64,000 nucleotides of DNA from Atopsyche davidsoni. Taxonomy: Eukaryota > Arthropoda > Insecta > Trichoptera > Hydrobiosidae. The stretch covers positions 9,524,501 through 9,588,500 of the forward strand of contig JAILWY010000015.1 in the NCBI GenBank assembly GCA_022113835.1, in the 5' to 3' direction. The notes under the pieces were generated by a model. That model saw only the letters and a program-made list of their open reading frames with translations, had not been told where the DNA came from and did no database searches. Made by a program: the position numbers and the translations under genes. Positions within the stretch are counted from its first letter, which is position 1, and the number at the start of each line of letters is the position of its first letter. Shown one piece after another: positions 1 to 11,400 of this stretch.

Positions 1-472
1 CAAAAAAAAATGTTAAATTGTCTAAGTAGAAAGCTAGGTTTCAAAAATGCTACTCCTTTATATAGAAAATAATTTTTATAATTAAAATAACTATGGCATT
101 CATATTTTAAATATTATATTTATCGAATTCGTGTTGATAATTAGTAAATATAATAAAGTAGATTTATTATTCCACGAAAGTATAGTTAAATTTGTAATAC
201 TTTATATTTAAAATGTAAATATGAAAAGCCAAACGGGTTTTTTCAAACTTTTGTATGAAAAACCTTTTGAAAGACAAAAGTGCTCACAAGCAAAAATGAT
301 CGAGATATCATAGAAATATGGCTATTTATAACTTTTGCTAAGATTTGGTAGCTAAATTTGCTTAAATTTATCTCAGTAAACGGGAGTGTTTTAATTATTT
401 TTATGATTTTTTTTTTACAACATGTCATCATAAAATTTAAAATACACGTTAACATATTTTTTTTTCTTTCAG
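1..472 (+). other. SoxD: 3' end of the upstream SoxD intron
   Basis: This is AT-rich sequence ending in a long T/C tract and CAG at the acceptor. It presumably follows a non-coding 5' exon outside the window, because the start codon is only four bases into the exon. Short open frames in both strands have no coding character. No promoter elements were recognised. Confidence 0.7.
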
Positions 473-1255
473 AAACATGTCATCTAAAAGAAAATCTCCG
501 CCAACAAAACTACAAGAAGGCGCGTCTACCTATCCTGTGCAGAATCTGCCGAGCTCTGGCTGCGAGTCCACCCCCCAAATATCCGTTTCCGATTACGACC
601 ACAATAACGGATCCCTCGCCAGAGACAACCACAAGTCCAACAACAAGCCTGCCAACAACATCGACATCTCCGCCGAGCAGCAAAACACGTTCGTAGACCC
701 GGACGAGTCCAGTGTGAACTTCGAAAGCGACTTCGAAGAGAACCAGATCGACCTCACTGCGAGCACTAGAGCGTTTTACAAGCTCACTCCTTCAAGCTCC
801 AACGTCAGCTCTGCTGAGCACAGCGACGAGGACATCGACCAGAACAACGGCGACGAAGACAGGCCCCTGAAGAAGCAACGGTTCTCACACAGCAGCTTAG
901 GCACTGAAACAAAAATGACAAACAACCTGCTGGTCCCTGCATCGCTTGCCATCAACCTGCACCACGAACAGCTGGCTAGACACCAAGCGGCTCTTCATGA
1001 GGCGGCCGAGAGGCGAAGGAGCTCTTCGGAGTGCAGCTCACCTAGCTCCGACTTTAAGTCGAACCTGAGCATCTGCAACAACAACAACTCCACGCTGCTG
1101 AACCACAACAACTCTCCACTGGGTCTGGGATCCGTTGGGACTCACAAGAGGACCATGGATGACGTGCTGAAGAGGCTAACCTCTAAGATGAACAACAGCA
1201 CAATCAAAGAAGAAAAGAGACCCACGCCGTCCACGACGCCGATCAAGCAAAACAG
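473..1255 (+). CDS. SoxD: SoxD transcription factor, first coding exon (N-terminus, partial gene)
   Basis: This exon encodes residues 1-259 plus two bases of codon 260 of a SoxD-group HMG-box factor, a nuclear DNA-binding regulator. A pyrimidine tract ending TTTCTTTCAG places the acceptor at 471-472. The ATG at 477 lies four bases into the exon with the insect-like context AAACATG. The donor is AACAG|GTCAGT at 1255/1256, leaving phase 2. The protein opens MSSKRKSP, like the MSSK start of vertebrate SOX5/6. It has an acidic stretch at about 74-130, a basic PLKKQR at 130-135, Ser- and Asn-rich runs at 181-215, and GTHKRTMDDVLKRL at 221-234, which aligns with the SOX5 segment containing SLADVVDTLK. 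An IKEE sumoylation consensus lies at 243-246. The HMG box is not encoded here. Reading into the intron meets a stop at 1281. Identification rests on motifs recalled from family members. Confidence 0.9.
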
Positions 1256-2339
1256 GTCAGTCAAAAAACATTACACATGCTAAAAAAAATTAAATAAGCG
1301 CTCTCATATTAGCCCGATAAACATTCGAAAAGTATAATTTATGATTAGACAGCATAAAAAAGTACAAAGCCTATTAAGAGAAATTGTTAAAAATTATAGT
1401 TTAAATCGATAAAGATCACCGGATCGCAAATACCTTTTTTATTTGTTGTAAAAAAAATAGGGATAGGTCGCACAGCATGATTAGCAATACTAGAGTGTGC
1501 ATGAACTCGATCAGAACTGCCGATCTCTGCAAATTATTAGCGTTCGGAAGAATTCTCGCTGGGTATGATTACAACAAGTGTGCTGGATGGTTTACTAAAC
1601 ATTCAACACGCGACGTGCTAGTGCTATGTTTTGTTTAACATTTGCGTGTAAACATCTACGTAATGCAGTAGACCTTCAAGCCATGACACTCGTACAATAT
1701 TATCAGTAGCATGAAGTGCATCCAAAATAAAGGCAAGCAGGTTTGCTGTGTAATCTTGCGGATTCGAATCCCACAGGAGGTATTTAAGTCTTTGACTCTT
1801 AATACATCAACGCAAGAATAATGCTAGATAGTCAGTGTCTTATTTGCATTGTTAGATAATCAGTGATTTAAAGGTTTTTTTAGATGATAGCACTGCGGTC
1901 ATTATTAAAAAAAACACTGAATTCTTTTCAGGCATCATAAAGGTCAGAGGTTATATTCTGTGGTCCTATAATGTTATAGTTTCATTACATGGTGAATTAT
2001 TTGTCACATTCGTTTGCATTTCCACCTATCACTGAACCATTATACAACCAGAAATGTATTAAATGTGATTTCATAAAAATATTTAATATTAATAATTATT
2101 ATAATAATACTGTACGCACAGATTTTGGGCTCTTTTAGAAAATCCAATATTATAAGCACATTATTATATAAAAAAATTACCTCCAGTATGGTTCGGCTTC
2201 TCCGAACAAAGCATAACAAGAATTCCAGTAATAATTATTAACAAAATCAACAGATTCATTTATAAACTAAAAACAAAACTACAAACCCCATTATGTATTG
2301 TTTTTAACAAAAAACCCATTTAACGTAGCCGATTTATCT

Positions 2340-2640
2340 TACAATTTTTTATACGCCGCTTCACAATGGGCCCGCATTGTTCCTTGGACAATGTCCATGC
2401 ATACCCGACTCTCTCGTAATGAAGACGCTCTTTGTGGAGAATTAACAGTCCGCTGTTGTTCATGGCATGTGATATGAGCTGAGCTGCCTAACGATCATGG
2501 GAAGTTGTTAAGCGGTGGTTACAGTAGCTTCAGGATAATATATCGGCTCGTGGATTGTTTGCGAGCGATAGATATCCGAGCTCGGATTATTTGAGAACGA
2601 GAGTTTTTCATCACACACTCACTGGTAACTAGCCAGTAGC
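2340..2640. promoter_or_regulatory. Candidate intronic regulatory island with a SOX-site triplet
   Basis: This block of mixed base composition in AT-rich surroundings contains ACAATG at 2363-2368, CATTGT at 2375-2380 and ACAATG at 2388-2393: three SOX cores in 31 bp, in both orientations. The remaining sequence to about 2640 is balanced in composition and does not belong to any repeat seen elsewhere in the window. Regulatory function is inference. Confidence 0.4.
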
Positions 2641-3130
2641 GTCCATTTAAATAAAAGGATAATATTGGCTACTTGCAAATAGCCGGCTTTAGCGGACGAG
2701 TAATAGAGAGAAATTAAAACCGATTCCGAATACATCCGCCTTGATACGTCCTGTGTATTTGCTTAATTATATTAAAGAAAAATGACGGGAGAGTGATATC
2801 TACGTCTCGATAATCTAAAAACTACAAATTCGGTTGGACCAAGGCTGGCTGTTTAAATTTGTCTTGAATTTAGCTTGTTGGTTATAAAAGATATAACCCA
2901 TGACTGAAATGTAATTTTTTCATTATTTTGGTATTGAGAATCACTTAAAAACTCTTGCTAAGCCCATTGTAGAAAAGCAAGCGTGCTTACCGCCGGATCA
3001 TGATGCGCTACTTTAGTATAAATATTTATAATTTAAAGTGCTTAATTGGCGATTATCTGTGTACTTTTCCGGTCTGAACTACGATTTCATTTGAACCGTC
3101 GCGTATTCCGCGGAGTCTCGTTGTTCCTAG

Positions 3131-3400
3131 GTTTCCTTATCGCGGGCTCTCGTTGTTGTAGGGTCTTCTTAAAGGTGGGTTTCCTTGTCGCGGGTCTATA
3201 TTTTAGAGGTCTTCTTGGTTCTGGGATCTCCTTGTTTTGGAGGAGTCAGGTTTCCTTATCGCGGGCTCTCCTTGTTGTAGAGTCTCCTTATAGGTGGGTT
3301 TTCTTGTCGCGGGTCAATATTTTAGAGGTCTTCTTGGTTCTGGGATCTCCTTGTTTCGGAGGTCTCTTTATCGCGGGGTCCCCTTGCCGAGGGGTCAGTG
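3131..3400. repeat. 119-bp minisatellite, about 2.3 copies
   Basis: The unit starting TTTCCTTATCGCGGGCTCTC begins at 3132 and recurs at 3251 with few changes; a third partial copy follows near 3360. Inside each unit is a half-length echo (TTTCCTTGTCGCGGG), so the array grew from a roughly 50-60 bp ancestor. The 173-codon open frame across 3046-3567 is produced by this repetition and is not a gene. Confidence 0.8.
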
Positions 3401-3510
3401 GGCTAGTGGCGCATCCGCTGCCTCCTCGCCGGGAGATAGCGGGCTCCGCTCCCGGCGCCGAGTTTCCAGATAACGCGAGCCGAGGCCCGGCGATTGTGTG
3501 GAATTCTCAA
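3395..3510. promoter_or_regulatory. GC-rich island after the minisatellite
   Basis: About 115 bp of GC-rich, non-repeated sequence ends in a SOX-like GATTGTG at about 3492-3498. It could be a conserved element or a decayed repeat, and nothing more can be supported. Confidence 0.2.
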
Positions 3511-4161
3511 TCGCGAATTAAAACTAAGTCTACTTGCTTTTGCATGGTTTTCGAAATTCAGAATTAGGTTGAAATTTGTTACTTTAATTTATTCTGTATT
3601 GCAGAATTAAGGAAGTATGCATCGCGCTATAAAATTTAGTCAAGAGCCTGTGGGTTTCTTTTCCGTGGTTAATAAAACATTGGAGTGAATGCATTTTTTT
3701 TACTGATATTTTACTTTAAAGACTTCGCGTTTATATTTTAAACACAATTATTTTTTGAAAAAAATTATTTATTTGTTCATCTCGTTAGCTGCTGTTTTGT
3801 TATTATTATAACAAATATGATTTGTTCCACATCACTAGAGTGACTGTTGTATAATAATTATTATAACAAGCTATTGAAATTGTCTTTGAAACGACATTAA
3901 ATAATACGCTGTGGCTGATAAATACAATTGTTTATTGTTTAGTTTTGAATAATTGCCGATTGCCGTCAATACGAGTGAGTTTTGTCGAATAAATAAATCG
4001 GTCACCGGATCAAGGTAGTGCTTCTTCATAGTAACAAAGATACGTTTTATTTTTAAATATATTGTTTTGAGCATTAAGATTAACTACTTATTTAAAGAAA
4101 CATCCGATACAAGTAGACACATAGCAATCTCTACTAAGTTTACTAAGCTTGAGTCAAAATA

Positions 4162-4265
4162 AATTTCTTCTTCTTCTTCTTCAAGTGCCTCTCAGAGGAG
4201 GTTGGTGACTATTTCACTGAACATATATATGTTTGTCTTAAGCCACTCTAAGTAATTCGGTTCTG
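4162..4265 (+). mobile_element. Family A dispersed repeat, short degraded copy
   Basis: After a (TTC)n run, the sequence TTCAAGTGCCTCTCAGAGGAGGTTGG and the following TTTCACTGAACATAT match the start of the repeat seen most fully at 62626-63010. The rest of the element is lost. Confidence 0.65.
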
Positions 4266-5939
4266 CTCCCAACTTGTGTAGATTATATATTAAGTTTAGG
4301 AAACTAAGGACATCTTTGCTACAGTGCATTGCGACGAAATAAACAACTTTGTATTTAAAATTATATTCAATATTTTTTCATAATAACTTGCTATTTTTAA
4401 TACATTATTTTTTCAACCTTAGCATTCGGTCATCGTCAGGAGGCAAAATTTTTGATTACTCTTTAATATTTATTAACTAATTAAAACCAAAATAAGTATT
4501 TTATAAAGTTTTGGGGTATTTTTGATCAACATTAACATTTATTCAACGCATTTTTATATAGCTAATAGACTACAGGATATTTTTTATAAGACTTAACCTG
4601 ATCATAAATAATACTCAAATATGATTTTATTGAAATATACCTATATAAATCTCTTGTTTATAGGGGAATATAAATAAATAAGGTAATCTCCATTATGTAC
4701 GGCTCATCAACAATAAAAGCACCCATGCATATATAAACAGTAAAAAAAAAACAATATTTGGAAAACTAATCCGAAATAACTGCTTGCCACAGAAGCGAAT
4801 CAAATTTCTTCCACGTCGATATTACGGCTCTCGGCGCTAGAATTTGATAGAATTTTAGATGTTATTCTGTGTCCAGTTGCGGCCAATACAATTTCTTTGA
4901 ATTTTTGATGTCCAAATCAAGCGACATGTGCAGGATGCATTGGGGTGCGATGCATAATGCAGTTTGCCGGGATATTGCATGCCTTAAGTCTCCACTCGAG
5001 TCGCGATAGACTCGTGTTGGACGTAATTAACCTTTTCCTGAAAACTGAACCCCTGCCACTCTATGTCTCCACACAAATGACCAATCTTTTTATTGTCTTG
5101 TGTATTTTTATAATACAAAAAGAGAAGAATAAGCTGAAATTTACATACAGATTAAAAATACTAATGTAACTAAAATTCAATATTGTTTAATCCCCACTCA
5201 GATTTGGGAGAGACTGAAGTCATGGTTTAAATTAAAAACGTTTTTGAATACGTAGCATTTTATTTATTACATTTTTTTATTTATTTAATAAAAATTGGTT
5301 AAAAATATATTTTACGTAGTTTTGTTGTGACAACCCAAACATTTTATTCATAACAATTTTATCATAATAAACACGTTTTTTACAAAATTCTCCAAAACTC
5401 ATCGTATTATTTTTAGTAAGAAAGTACAAACATTTGCTTCCTTTAGAAGATAACCTCGAACGAGGCTAGCGTATCTCATTGTTCATAACAAATAATAAGA
5501 TATTTAATATACTATAGTGCAAGGAGAAATCTTTATAAACTCATGTGTGGCGTGAGGGGCAGTAAAAAAATTATTTCCCCATAAAGGCTATCAAAACTTA
5601 ATTTCTTCCTTATGTTTCCATTTTGAATTCAAATGAGTTATGATGAATTATGATAAATTCATCATTTATGCAACAATATATAAAAAAAATATTTTTCTTT
5701 CCTTTTAACAATTATTGCCAATATGATTAAGATTGACTTATACAATGTATTTATTTTAAGTTTTTTATTAAAAATTATTTGAGTAGGACTTCTAATAAAA
5801 TTATTATACTTGGGAATTTTCAGGCAAAATTACATTTTTTTCATTTATAGCTATCAAATGATGGAATATTGTATTTTTATGATTTGGAATTACTGCCTCA
5901 TCTCATTGACATTCCTCCGAATATTTGAATACAATAATT

Positions 5940-6110
5940 GGGCATAGGAAACAAGTGGGTTCGTATTATCTCGTGAGGTCACGGATACGCGATAAGTCTT
6001 TGATTGTCTTGCCGTATATCAGCCATTCATTGTTGGAGCGGAGGCAATATCTGAGAAAGTAATTATTTCGAACGTATGACGCATTATCAGGGGAAACCGA
6101 AACCGTCTCC
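5940..6110. promoter_or_regulatory. Candidate non-coding island
   Basis: This stretch is more balanced in composition than its surroundings and contains CATTGT in CCATTCATTGTTGG near 6030. No coding frame or repeat was recognised. Confidence 0.2.
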
Positions 6111-6349
6111 GTGAACAGACTAAAAAAAATATGTTTTCTGTTCTATATGAATCAAAATAGCGACAAAAAAACAGTTGATATGACAAAATTATGTAAGATA
6201 TAAATTTTTCATTGAATTCATAAAGAAGTGTAAAAAATATTTTAAAAATATGTTAACCAAAAAAGCAACATTTTTCTATGCAGATAATTATGACAAAAAA
6301 TCTATGTGATTATATATGTATCAAAATTACAAAAAAAAATGAAGAGTCG

Positions 6350-6640
6350 CCCAAAACAATGGCCGTAAAACAAAAGCTGTCGCATTCTGAAAAAAAAAAA
6401 AAAATCGAGAGAGGCAGCGAACTCAAATATTCCATTATTGTCTGAGCGAAGATATAAAACCTCGAGTAGTTGTCAACTCCCTCTTGTATGGAGATTGAGC
6501 GGTCGTCAAACTGTGGAAACAATTCATGTTTCGACTGTCAGACGCCAGTGCCACGCAACTGTTTTTTATATAAAAAAAAAAATATATATATATATTCCTG
6601 TTTTCGCAGTTTAAAATCATCAGGAGATAATTCATTCCCT
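6350..6640. promoter_or_regulatory. Island with scattered SOX cores
   Basis: It contains AACAATGG near 6355, ATTATTGTCTGAG near 6435 and AACAATTC near 6520, split by a poly-A run and an (AT)n stretch. The two overlapping minus-strand open frames have no recognisable product. Confidence 0.25.
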
Positions 6641-6785
6641 AACTGACACTCAATGTATTATGTTAGATACAAGTTACTTCATTTCCTGATAATGCTAGGA
6701 TTAAAAGACTTATAAAATAAAAATAAAACGGCATAAAACACTAGAATATTACATTAAAAAATTCTTCACTTCTTTTATACTGATG

Positions 6786-6940
6786 TACAGGTGTCCAAAC
6801 AGAGTATCGGGTATTTGTTAGTTCAGTAAAATAAAAACTACTAGTAATCAAGTATTTTTTTTTATTGTTGATTATAAGAATACAAAATCGAAAATTATTT
6901 CAAAGGAAGATTGCTGATAACACGCTAACAAGGTGTTGAA
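6786..6940 (-). mobile_element. Mariner-like element, terminal fragment with internal deletion
   Basis: TACAGGTGTCC followed by GAGTATCGGGTATTTGTTAG and the next ~100 bp match the end of the mariner-like copy at 41025-41513. The stretch equivalent to about 41145-41205 is missing, so the sequence jumps to GATTGCTGATAACACGC. Only one terminus is visible. Confidence 0.75.
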
Positions 6941-7139
6941 GTTGATTCGGAGCGGAAATATTTCTCAAAACTATGTTTTTATTAAATTACGATTATATGA
7001 CTGTCGCCTGCTTTTGCGCGTATGGGTTCATTTTTTTTTATAAATAATTTTTATTTGGATTCATAATCAGCGCAATACAAGCAGCTGGCAGACACGAATG
7101 CAGCAGATATTCGCAACTTCTTGAATATGTAAAATGTAA

Positions 7140-7275
7140 AGTCGCAGCCAGTGTCGTCACGAGCCGCCCTCCCCGGGGACGAGACGGCGCGATGCATTAT
7201 TAAGGCACTCCTCCACCGCGCCTCGCGGTATTGTCACGTATCGCGGTGTCCCACCCCTTAACGTAGCGCTCCTAA
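7140..7275. promoter_or_regulatory. GC-rich candidate regulatory island
   Basis: A GC-rich block in AT-rich intron contains ATTGTCACG and CTCCCCGGGGA. It has no open frame of note and no related copies in the window. Confidence 0.25.
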
Positions 7276-7479
7276 ATAAATACGCGACTTTTCAGAGATC
7301 CGAATCGAACAGTGCCACTTTACGGACTATTTTTGAATTGAGTGATTTTGAATGTGCACACTTAAGTGGGTAGATATTCAAAATGTTTTCAAAATATTTT
7401 TTTATCGCTAGCATCCCATTTAAAATGTTTTTTTTTTGCCGTAGAAAGCAACGATTGACACAAATAAGTTATTCCGAGG

Positions 7480-7700
7480 GCACGGCCACAATACGCCAAT
7501 CACATCTGATTCTAATTTCGCTTAGAAAAGCGCTCAATCAAGAGGCTGGCCTCCTGGATGCACCCCCATTGTTCCGGGGCACCCCCTCAATGGGGTTGCC
7601 GTCACGACGGGGAGGCCAGTTTCCGTGACAACTTCATTGGGGGTCTTCACGGTCTCAACACTCCCCAGGCCGTCCTGTGATGATTGCGAAGCTTTATTTT
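7480..7700. promoter_or_regulatory. GC-balanced island with CATTGT core
   Basis: CATTGT lies at 7567-7572, with CAATGG and CATTGG variants nearby in C- and G-rich runs. The short open frame ending at 7628 has no known relatives. The segment could equally be an old transposon piece. Confidence 0.22.
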
Positions 7701-8666
7701 ATTTCTAATAAGTCTGCTGTGAAAAGAGGGATTTTTACAAGGTAGAAGCTTTGAAAACTACCCCGCTGTAAAAAAGTGTTATTTCTACATTTTATAAAAT
7801 CATATAAAAATCCTTTTTTTCTAATTCATTCTGAGTTGATTTATATCAATATATTGTGACATTTTTTTGTAGTTTTTAACTAGTTAGGTTAACCATACGT
7901 TCTTACAAAATATAAAAATATATAAAAATTTTCAGGAAACACTTAGCCAGCATAATTCAGAGAACTTAAAATACATTTTTTTTCTCAACCCTAAGCTGCT
8001 GTTCCGATCGCCTCCGCAGCCTTTGTCTCCGCAAGGGTGTTTGTTGATTTTTGCTGGGGGAAAGCATTTAATGTTTGTGATGGAAACAACGGAGGGGTGA
8101 ACAATAAATAATTAACCGAGTAATTTGGGGCATTTGCACTCTGTTTCCGCACACAATAGGTTTCTTTATTACGGCGCTAAGTTTTCTATTGTTGCGTTGA
8201 AGGGGGCATAAATATTTGAAAAATATTTACCGCACACTTGCGACTATACTGCCACAGAATCAACTCTTCAAACAGAGATATAATTGAAAGTCTGGAGTTT
8301 TTACTCTACATAGACCTATTTATATCATAGGATAGTCTATTATTATTATTATTATTTATTGTTATTAAAAATAAAAAATACCACTTTTACTGTATAAATT
8401 TTTTGTTAAAATTTTCTTAGTTCAAAATTGAATATTAAATATACTTTAAACCTGACCATGATTATAAAATCACAATAATTTTTTTTGCCAAGGTCATGGC
8501 CTATTTTAAGCCCCATCGATGTTTTTATACCTGCTATTAATTTTTATTATTACACGTACAATTAATAAAATTGAGTTGGCAAACACAGAAACAAGATGAA
8601 ATAATAATGCAAGGAGCAAGTAGGGGTAGACATGGAGGACGGTAAATATTTCCAGACAGCCCGTAC

Positions 8667-8797
8667 CTCGCAGGTGGGGAGGCAGGTAAGGCCGCTCCAG
8701 GTGTAGTTCCCTAAATTATTCATACGGAGTATGCACCGAGATGCATCCAACAGCAGACTCGGTGCATCCATACAGGGCTGGGCATCTGTGCAGGTAC
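8667..8797 (-). CDS. Exon-like cysteine-rich segment of an unrecognised gene (minus strand)
   Basis: On the minus strand, CTTTTCTTCAG precedes and GAG|GTACGG follows a 131-nt stretch that is open in only one frame. That frame has two leading bases and then 43 codons ending in phase 0. It encodes TCTDAQPC at the start and NYTWSGLTCLPTCE at the end, with five cysteines. The spacing and the W-S-G...P-x-C ending faintly recall sushi or small extracellular Cys modules, but no family is assigned. Composition is richer in GC than the flanks. It could be an exon of a gene nested antisense in the SoxD intron, a captured fragment, or chance. The open frame continues past the splice signals (8562-8813), so the borders are not forced. 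Confidence 0.3.
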
Positions 8798-9662
8798 CTG
8801 AAGAAAAGCGCACCGGAAGTAATACCTAGTACACCCACGAATCGAAGAATTAAAAATAAAAAAAACAATTATTTCATTTCTAGTCATCGTTTGATTTCAC
8901 TTTGTATAGTATAATATAATCGAAAAATATTTTTTTTTTAAAATACTTGTGCTGTGTAATTTATAAAAATAGACATAGTTTATAACGTTTGCTTATTGAT
9001 ATAAAAAATCTATTGATTTTACAATGTTTGCTACCCTATATAAACAACTAATTTATCATATCTTAAATTTTAATTCAAAATAAATAAACGTCCAGGAAAA
9101 TTCCAAAAGACAAAGTTCTCTCTCATAATAGCTGTTCCTAGAAGTGCTACACTTCAAATATCTAGATTTATCTAGAAACTTGGTATTCCTCAGAGATTAT
9201 TTACTTCAAAACGTAAAATGTTATCATAGAAAACATATGATCCGGGACAAAGTATTGATTTCTATTTTCTTCTCTTATCAGTAATTTCTCTAATATTCTG
9301 CAAACACTTTATTATGTAATTTAAAACAACATTTATACATCAATATATAGTTGCAGATTTTACTTTCACTATAGTATTTTGATACGACCTCAGTATGGAT
9401 TCAAATACATATATAACTTTTGTATCAATTATAAACAACAAATATGGAATAATAATTTACTGAGACAATACGGCATTTTTTGTGCACATTTCCTGAAAAA
9501 TCCTAAAACCCAGAACGCCATTCTATAATTGTAATGCACTCACAAACAAAATTATCGAAATATCTTAGTCATATGGGGGGGATGAATTATAGTTGTATTA
9601 TTATTTTTTCAATTATTTAGGGTCTGATTTTATATTTATGTGTAATTCAATCTATTTTACAG

Positions 9663-9843
9663 TGATTTCCCATCGGTGGAAACGCAGGCAGCCATGGAAG
9701 CCATGGCACTCCAGCAGGCCCTCGCAGGGGGGGCCTTACTTCAGGGGGAGAGCGTCTTAGAGAGAGAGCGCCGTTTGTCCGACATGATTCGTCAACTGCA
9801 ACTTGTACGCGAGCAGCTACTGCAGCAGCAAGAACACCCAAAG
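9663..9843 (+). CDS. SoxD: SoxD transcription factor, second coding exon (leucine-zipper start)
   Basis: The exon completes codon 260 (AG|T, Ser) and encodes residues 261-320 in the same frame as the upstream exon. It starts after TCTATTTTACAG (AG at 9661-9662) and ends AAG|GTAAGA at 9843/9844, phase 0. The segment GESVLERERRL at 288-298 continues into an Ile/Leu/Gln-rich helix with leucines at 298, 305 and 312. This is the leucine-zipper coiled coil that SoxD proteins use to dimerise, and it matches the SOX5 stretch around ERQLMGMINQL and LREQLL. The Gln-rich end (314-316) would lead into the Q-box. The first in-frame ATG within the exon is internal and the frame is open at both ends, so this is an internal exon and not a small gene. 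The next SoxD exon must lie beyond the window. Confidence 0.92.
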
Positions 9844-9884
9844 GTAAGACTTTTATCTACATAAAATTAAGCATATTTTTACCA

Positions 9885-10275
9885 GAGGGTCCCTGGGATC
9901 ATTCAGGGGGTCCTTAGAAAATTAAAATCGATTTGGGGGTCCCTGAACAACGTCAGGGGGTCCTCGCAAGGTTTAATATAAAATAAAAAAATTGTGACAC
10001 ATTTTTATTAATATGGAAGTTAAAATAAATAAAAGTAAATACATTATTAGCGATTTTTACGTCCTATGTAAAATATAAATATAGACAGATGTATAAAATA
10101 CAAATAATAACAGGCATCGCGGTGAGTCAGGTAGGTTAATACAGGAACGCAATAGAGTCGATATTTGTACCAACTAGTCTATAATATGAACTTATGTAGT
10201 TTTTCACCCAGGGGCCGTAGGCAAGTTTTGACTATGAAAAGGGGTCCGTGGGCCAAAAGAGTTTGAGAGCCACTG
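9885..10275. mobile_element. hAT-type MITE, 5' end lost
   Basis: From GGGTCCCTGGGATCATTCAGG to the terminal GAGAGCCACTG this matches the intact copy at 24894-25261 nearly base for base, with a few indels. The first ~20 bp, including the left terminal repeat, are missing. It begins only 42 bp after the exon B donor, so it inserted close to a functional splice site. Confidence 0.85.
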
Positions 10276-10279
10276 TTCT

Positions 10280-11165
10280 AGAGCAAGTGACACCAGGCAG
10301 TAAATAAATTAAAATCGTCCAAAACAGTACAACACAAATATATAGCATTTTAAAAATATTTATACTTTTATTTCAACGCATGGCAATTTAGATACAATGA
10401 ATTGTACTTTCGACTGTATTTGATGTGTCGGAACATTTATAATGTGCAATTTAATGTGTTCAATGTTATTTGGCGACATGATGGCGACAAGGATTGTGTC
10501 GCTGACAGATCGCCGGGCAGTTGCAAGCGAGTTGACAACCGAACGATGCATATTCCGAGTACACTCTTGCACTGAGCATCACCAATTTAGATATTAATAT
10601 CTCTCTCTGGGCTCTTGATTTGAGACTAAACTGCGTTAAATTGTATGCCTGTCGTGTTTATATGATATATTAGATTTAATTATCCACTAGAGTTTTTTAT
10701 GTGTCCTCTGCGAGCGGTTGGTATCTAAGCTTAAATAGCTTGAAAATGATAATTGCAAAATAAAATTTTAACACACAAGAAATCTGTTTATTTGATTTGG
10801 CTGTCGTTGTTATTAGAAATATTGTGTTAATGTTTCCACGTTTCAGTTTCAATAGTTAATAAAAGAATGCAATATTTATAAAACGAAAATCTTTTATATG
10901 CATACTTAACAACTGAATACTTTGCTACCTGAAATAATGGAATTGAAATCCATAGTTTTTTTAAAAATATTTTTCAGCACTAAATTTTAATACACGAATT
11001 ACAATTATAAAATGTTTTTCTAATTCTGAGAAAAATAATAATAAATTATTTAAATTTTAAATAAAAATTAATATTGGTTTTACCTTCAAAAAGCTATTAT
11101 GCATAATCTACAAAATAATCCTAGATGCAAATTCGCCTTAGGTAAACTATAATCAAAACCCCGGA
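10280..11165. other. AT-rich intron, nothing recognised
   Basis: Low-complexity AT-rich sequence. A balanced stretch at 10430-10570 contains GATTGTGTCGC, and no repeat or coding match was seen. Confidence 0.6.
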
Positions 11166-11169
11166 CCTC

Positions 11170-11400
11170 CCTTGTGTATAAATATATTGTTAATTCAGCC
11201 CGAGCGGTCAGAGCTTTGAAAAGCTACAGGAAAACAGTCCTTTTCCTTTGTGAGCGGAGGCTTTTGTTGCCTTTCAGCATCCTTCAAAGCCTCCGTGACT
11301 ACAATACGACCTGTCGAGAGGCAGCCTGGTGGGGGAGGTCACGCATAAGTAATACCTTGCAGGCCAGAAAGGATAAATCAACCCCTGATAGCAAAATTTT
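11170..11400. promoter_or_regulatory. Candidate non-coding island
   Basis: Mixed-composition, non-repetitive sequence in AT-rich intron. An open frame covers it, but no protein family is recognised and the codon pattern is not convincing. Confidence 0.2.

Larger units (their letters stand above)
1256..9662 (+). other. SoxD: SoxD intron between the two coding exons (8.4 kb, phase 2)
   Basis: The intron runs from GTCAGT at 1256 to TTTTACAG at 9662 and splits codon 260. It is AT-rich, with separately listed islands, a minisatellite, a mariner remnant and an exon-like minus-strand ORF. A tRNA-like B-box remnant (GGATTCGAATCC) lies near 1769-1780 inside decayed repeat sequence. The stretches 3570-4160, 4270-5940, 6110-6350, 7710-8560 and 8820-9600 show only low-complexity AT-rich DNA. 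Confidence 0.85.

Noticed and set aside
3046..3567. 173-codon open frame as a membrane protein gene
   Set aside because: It is generated by the 119-bp minisatellite, shows internal repetition at the DNA level, and has no known domain or splice context.
9600..9662. Alternative acceptor at AATTATTTAG (9620) for exon B
   Set aside because: It would add sequence with in-frame interruptions in the needed phase, while the acceptor at 9662 restores the exact SoxD frame.
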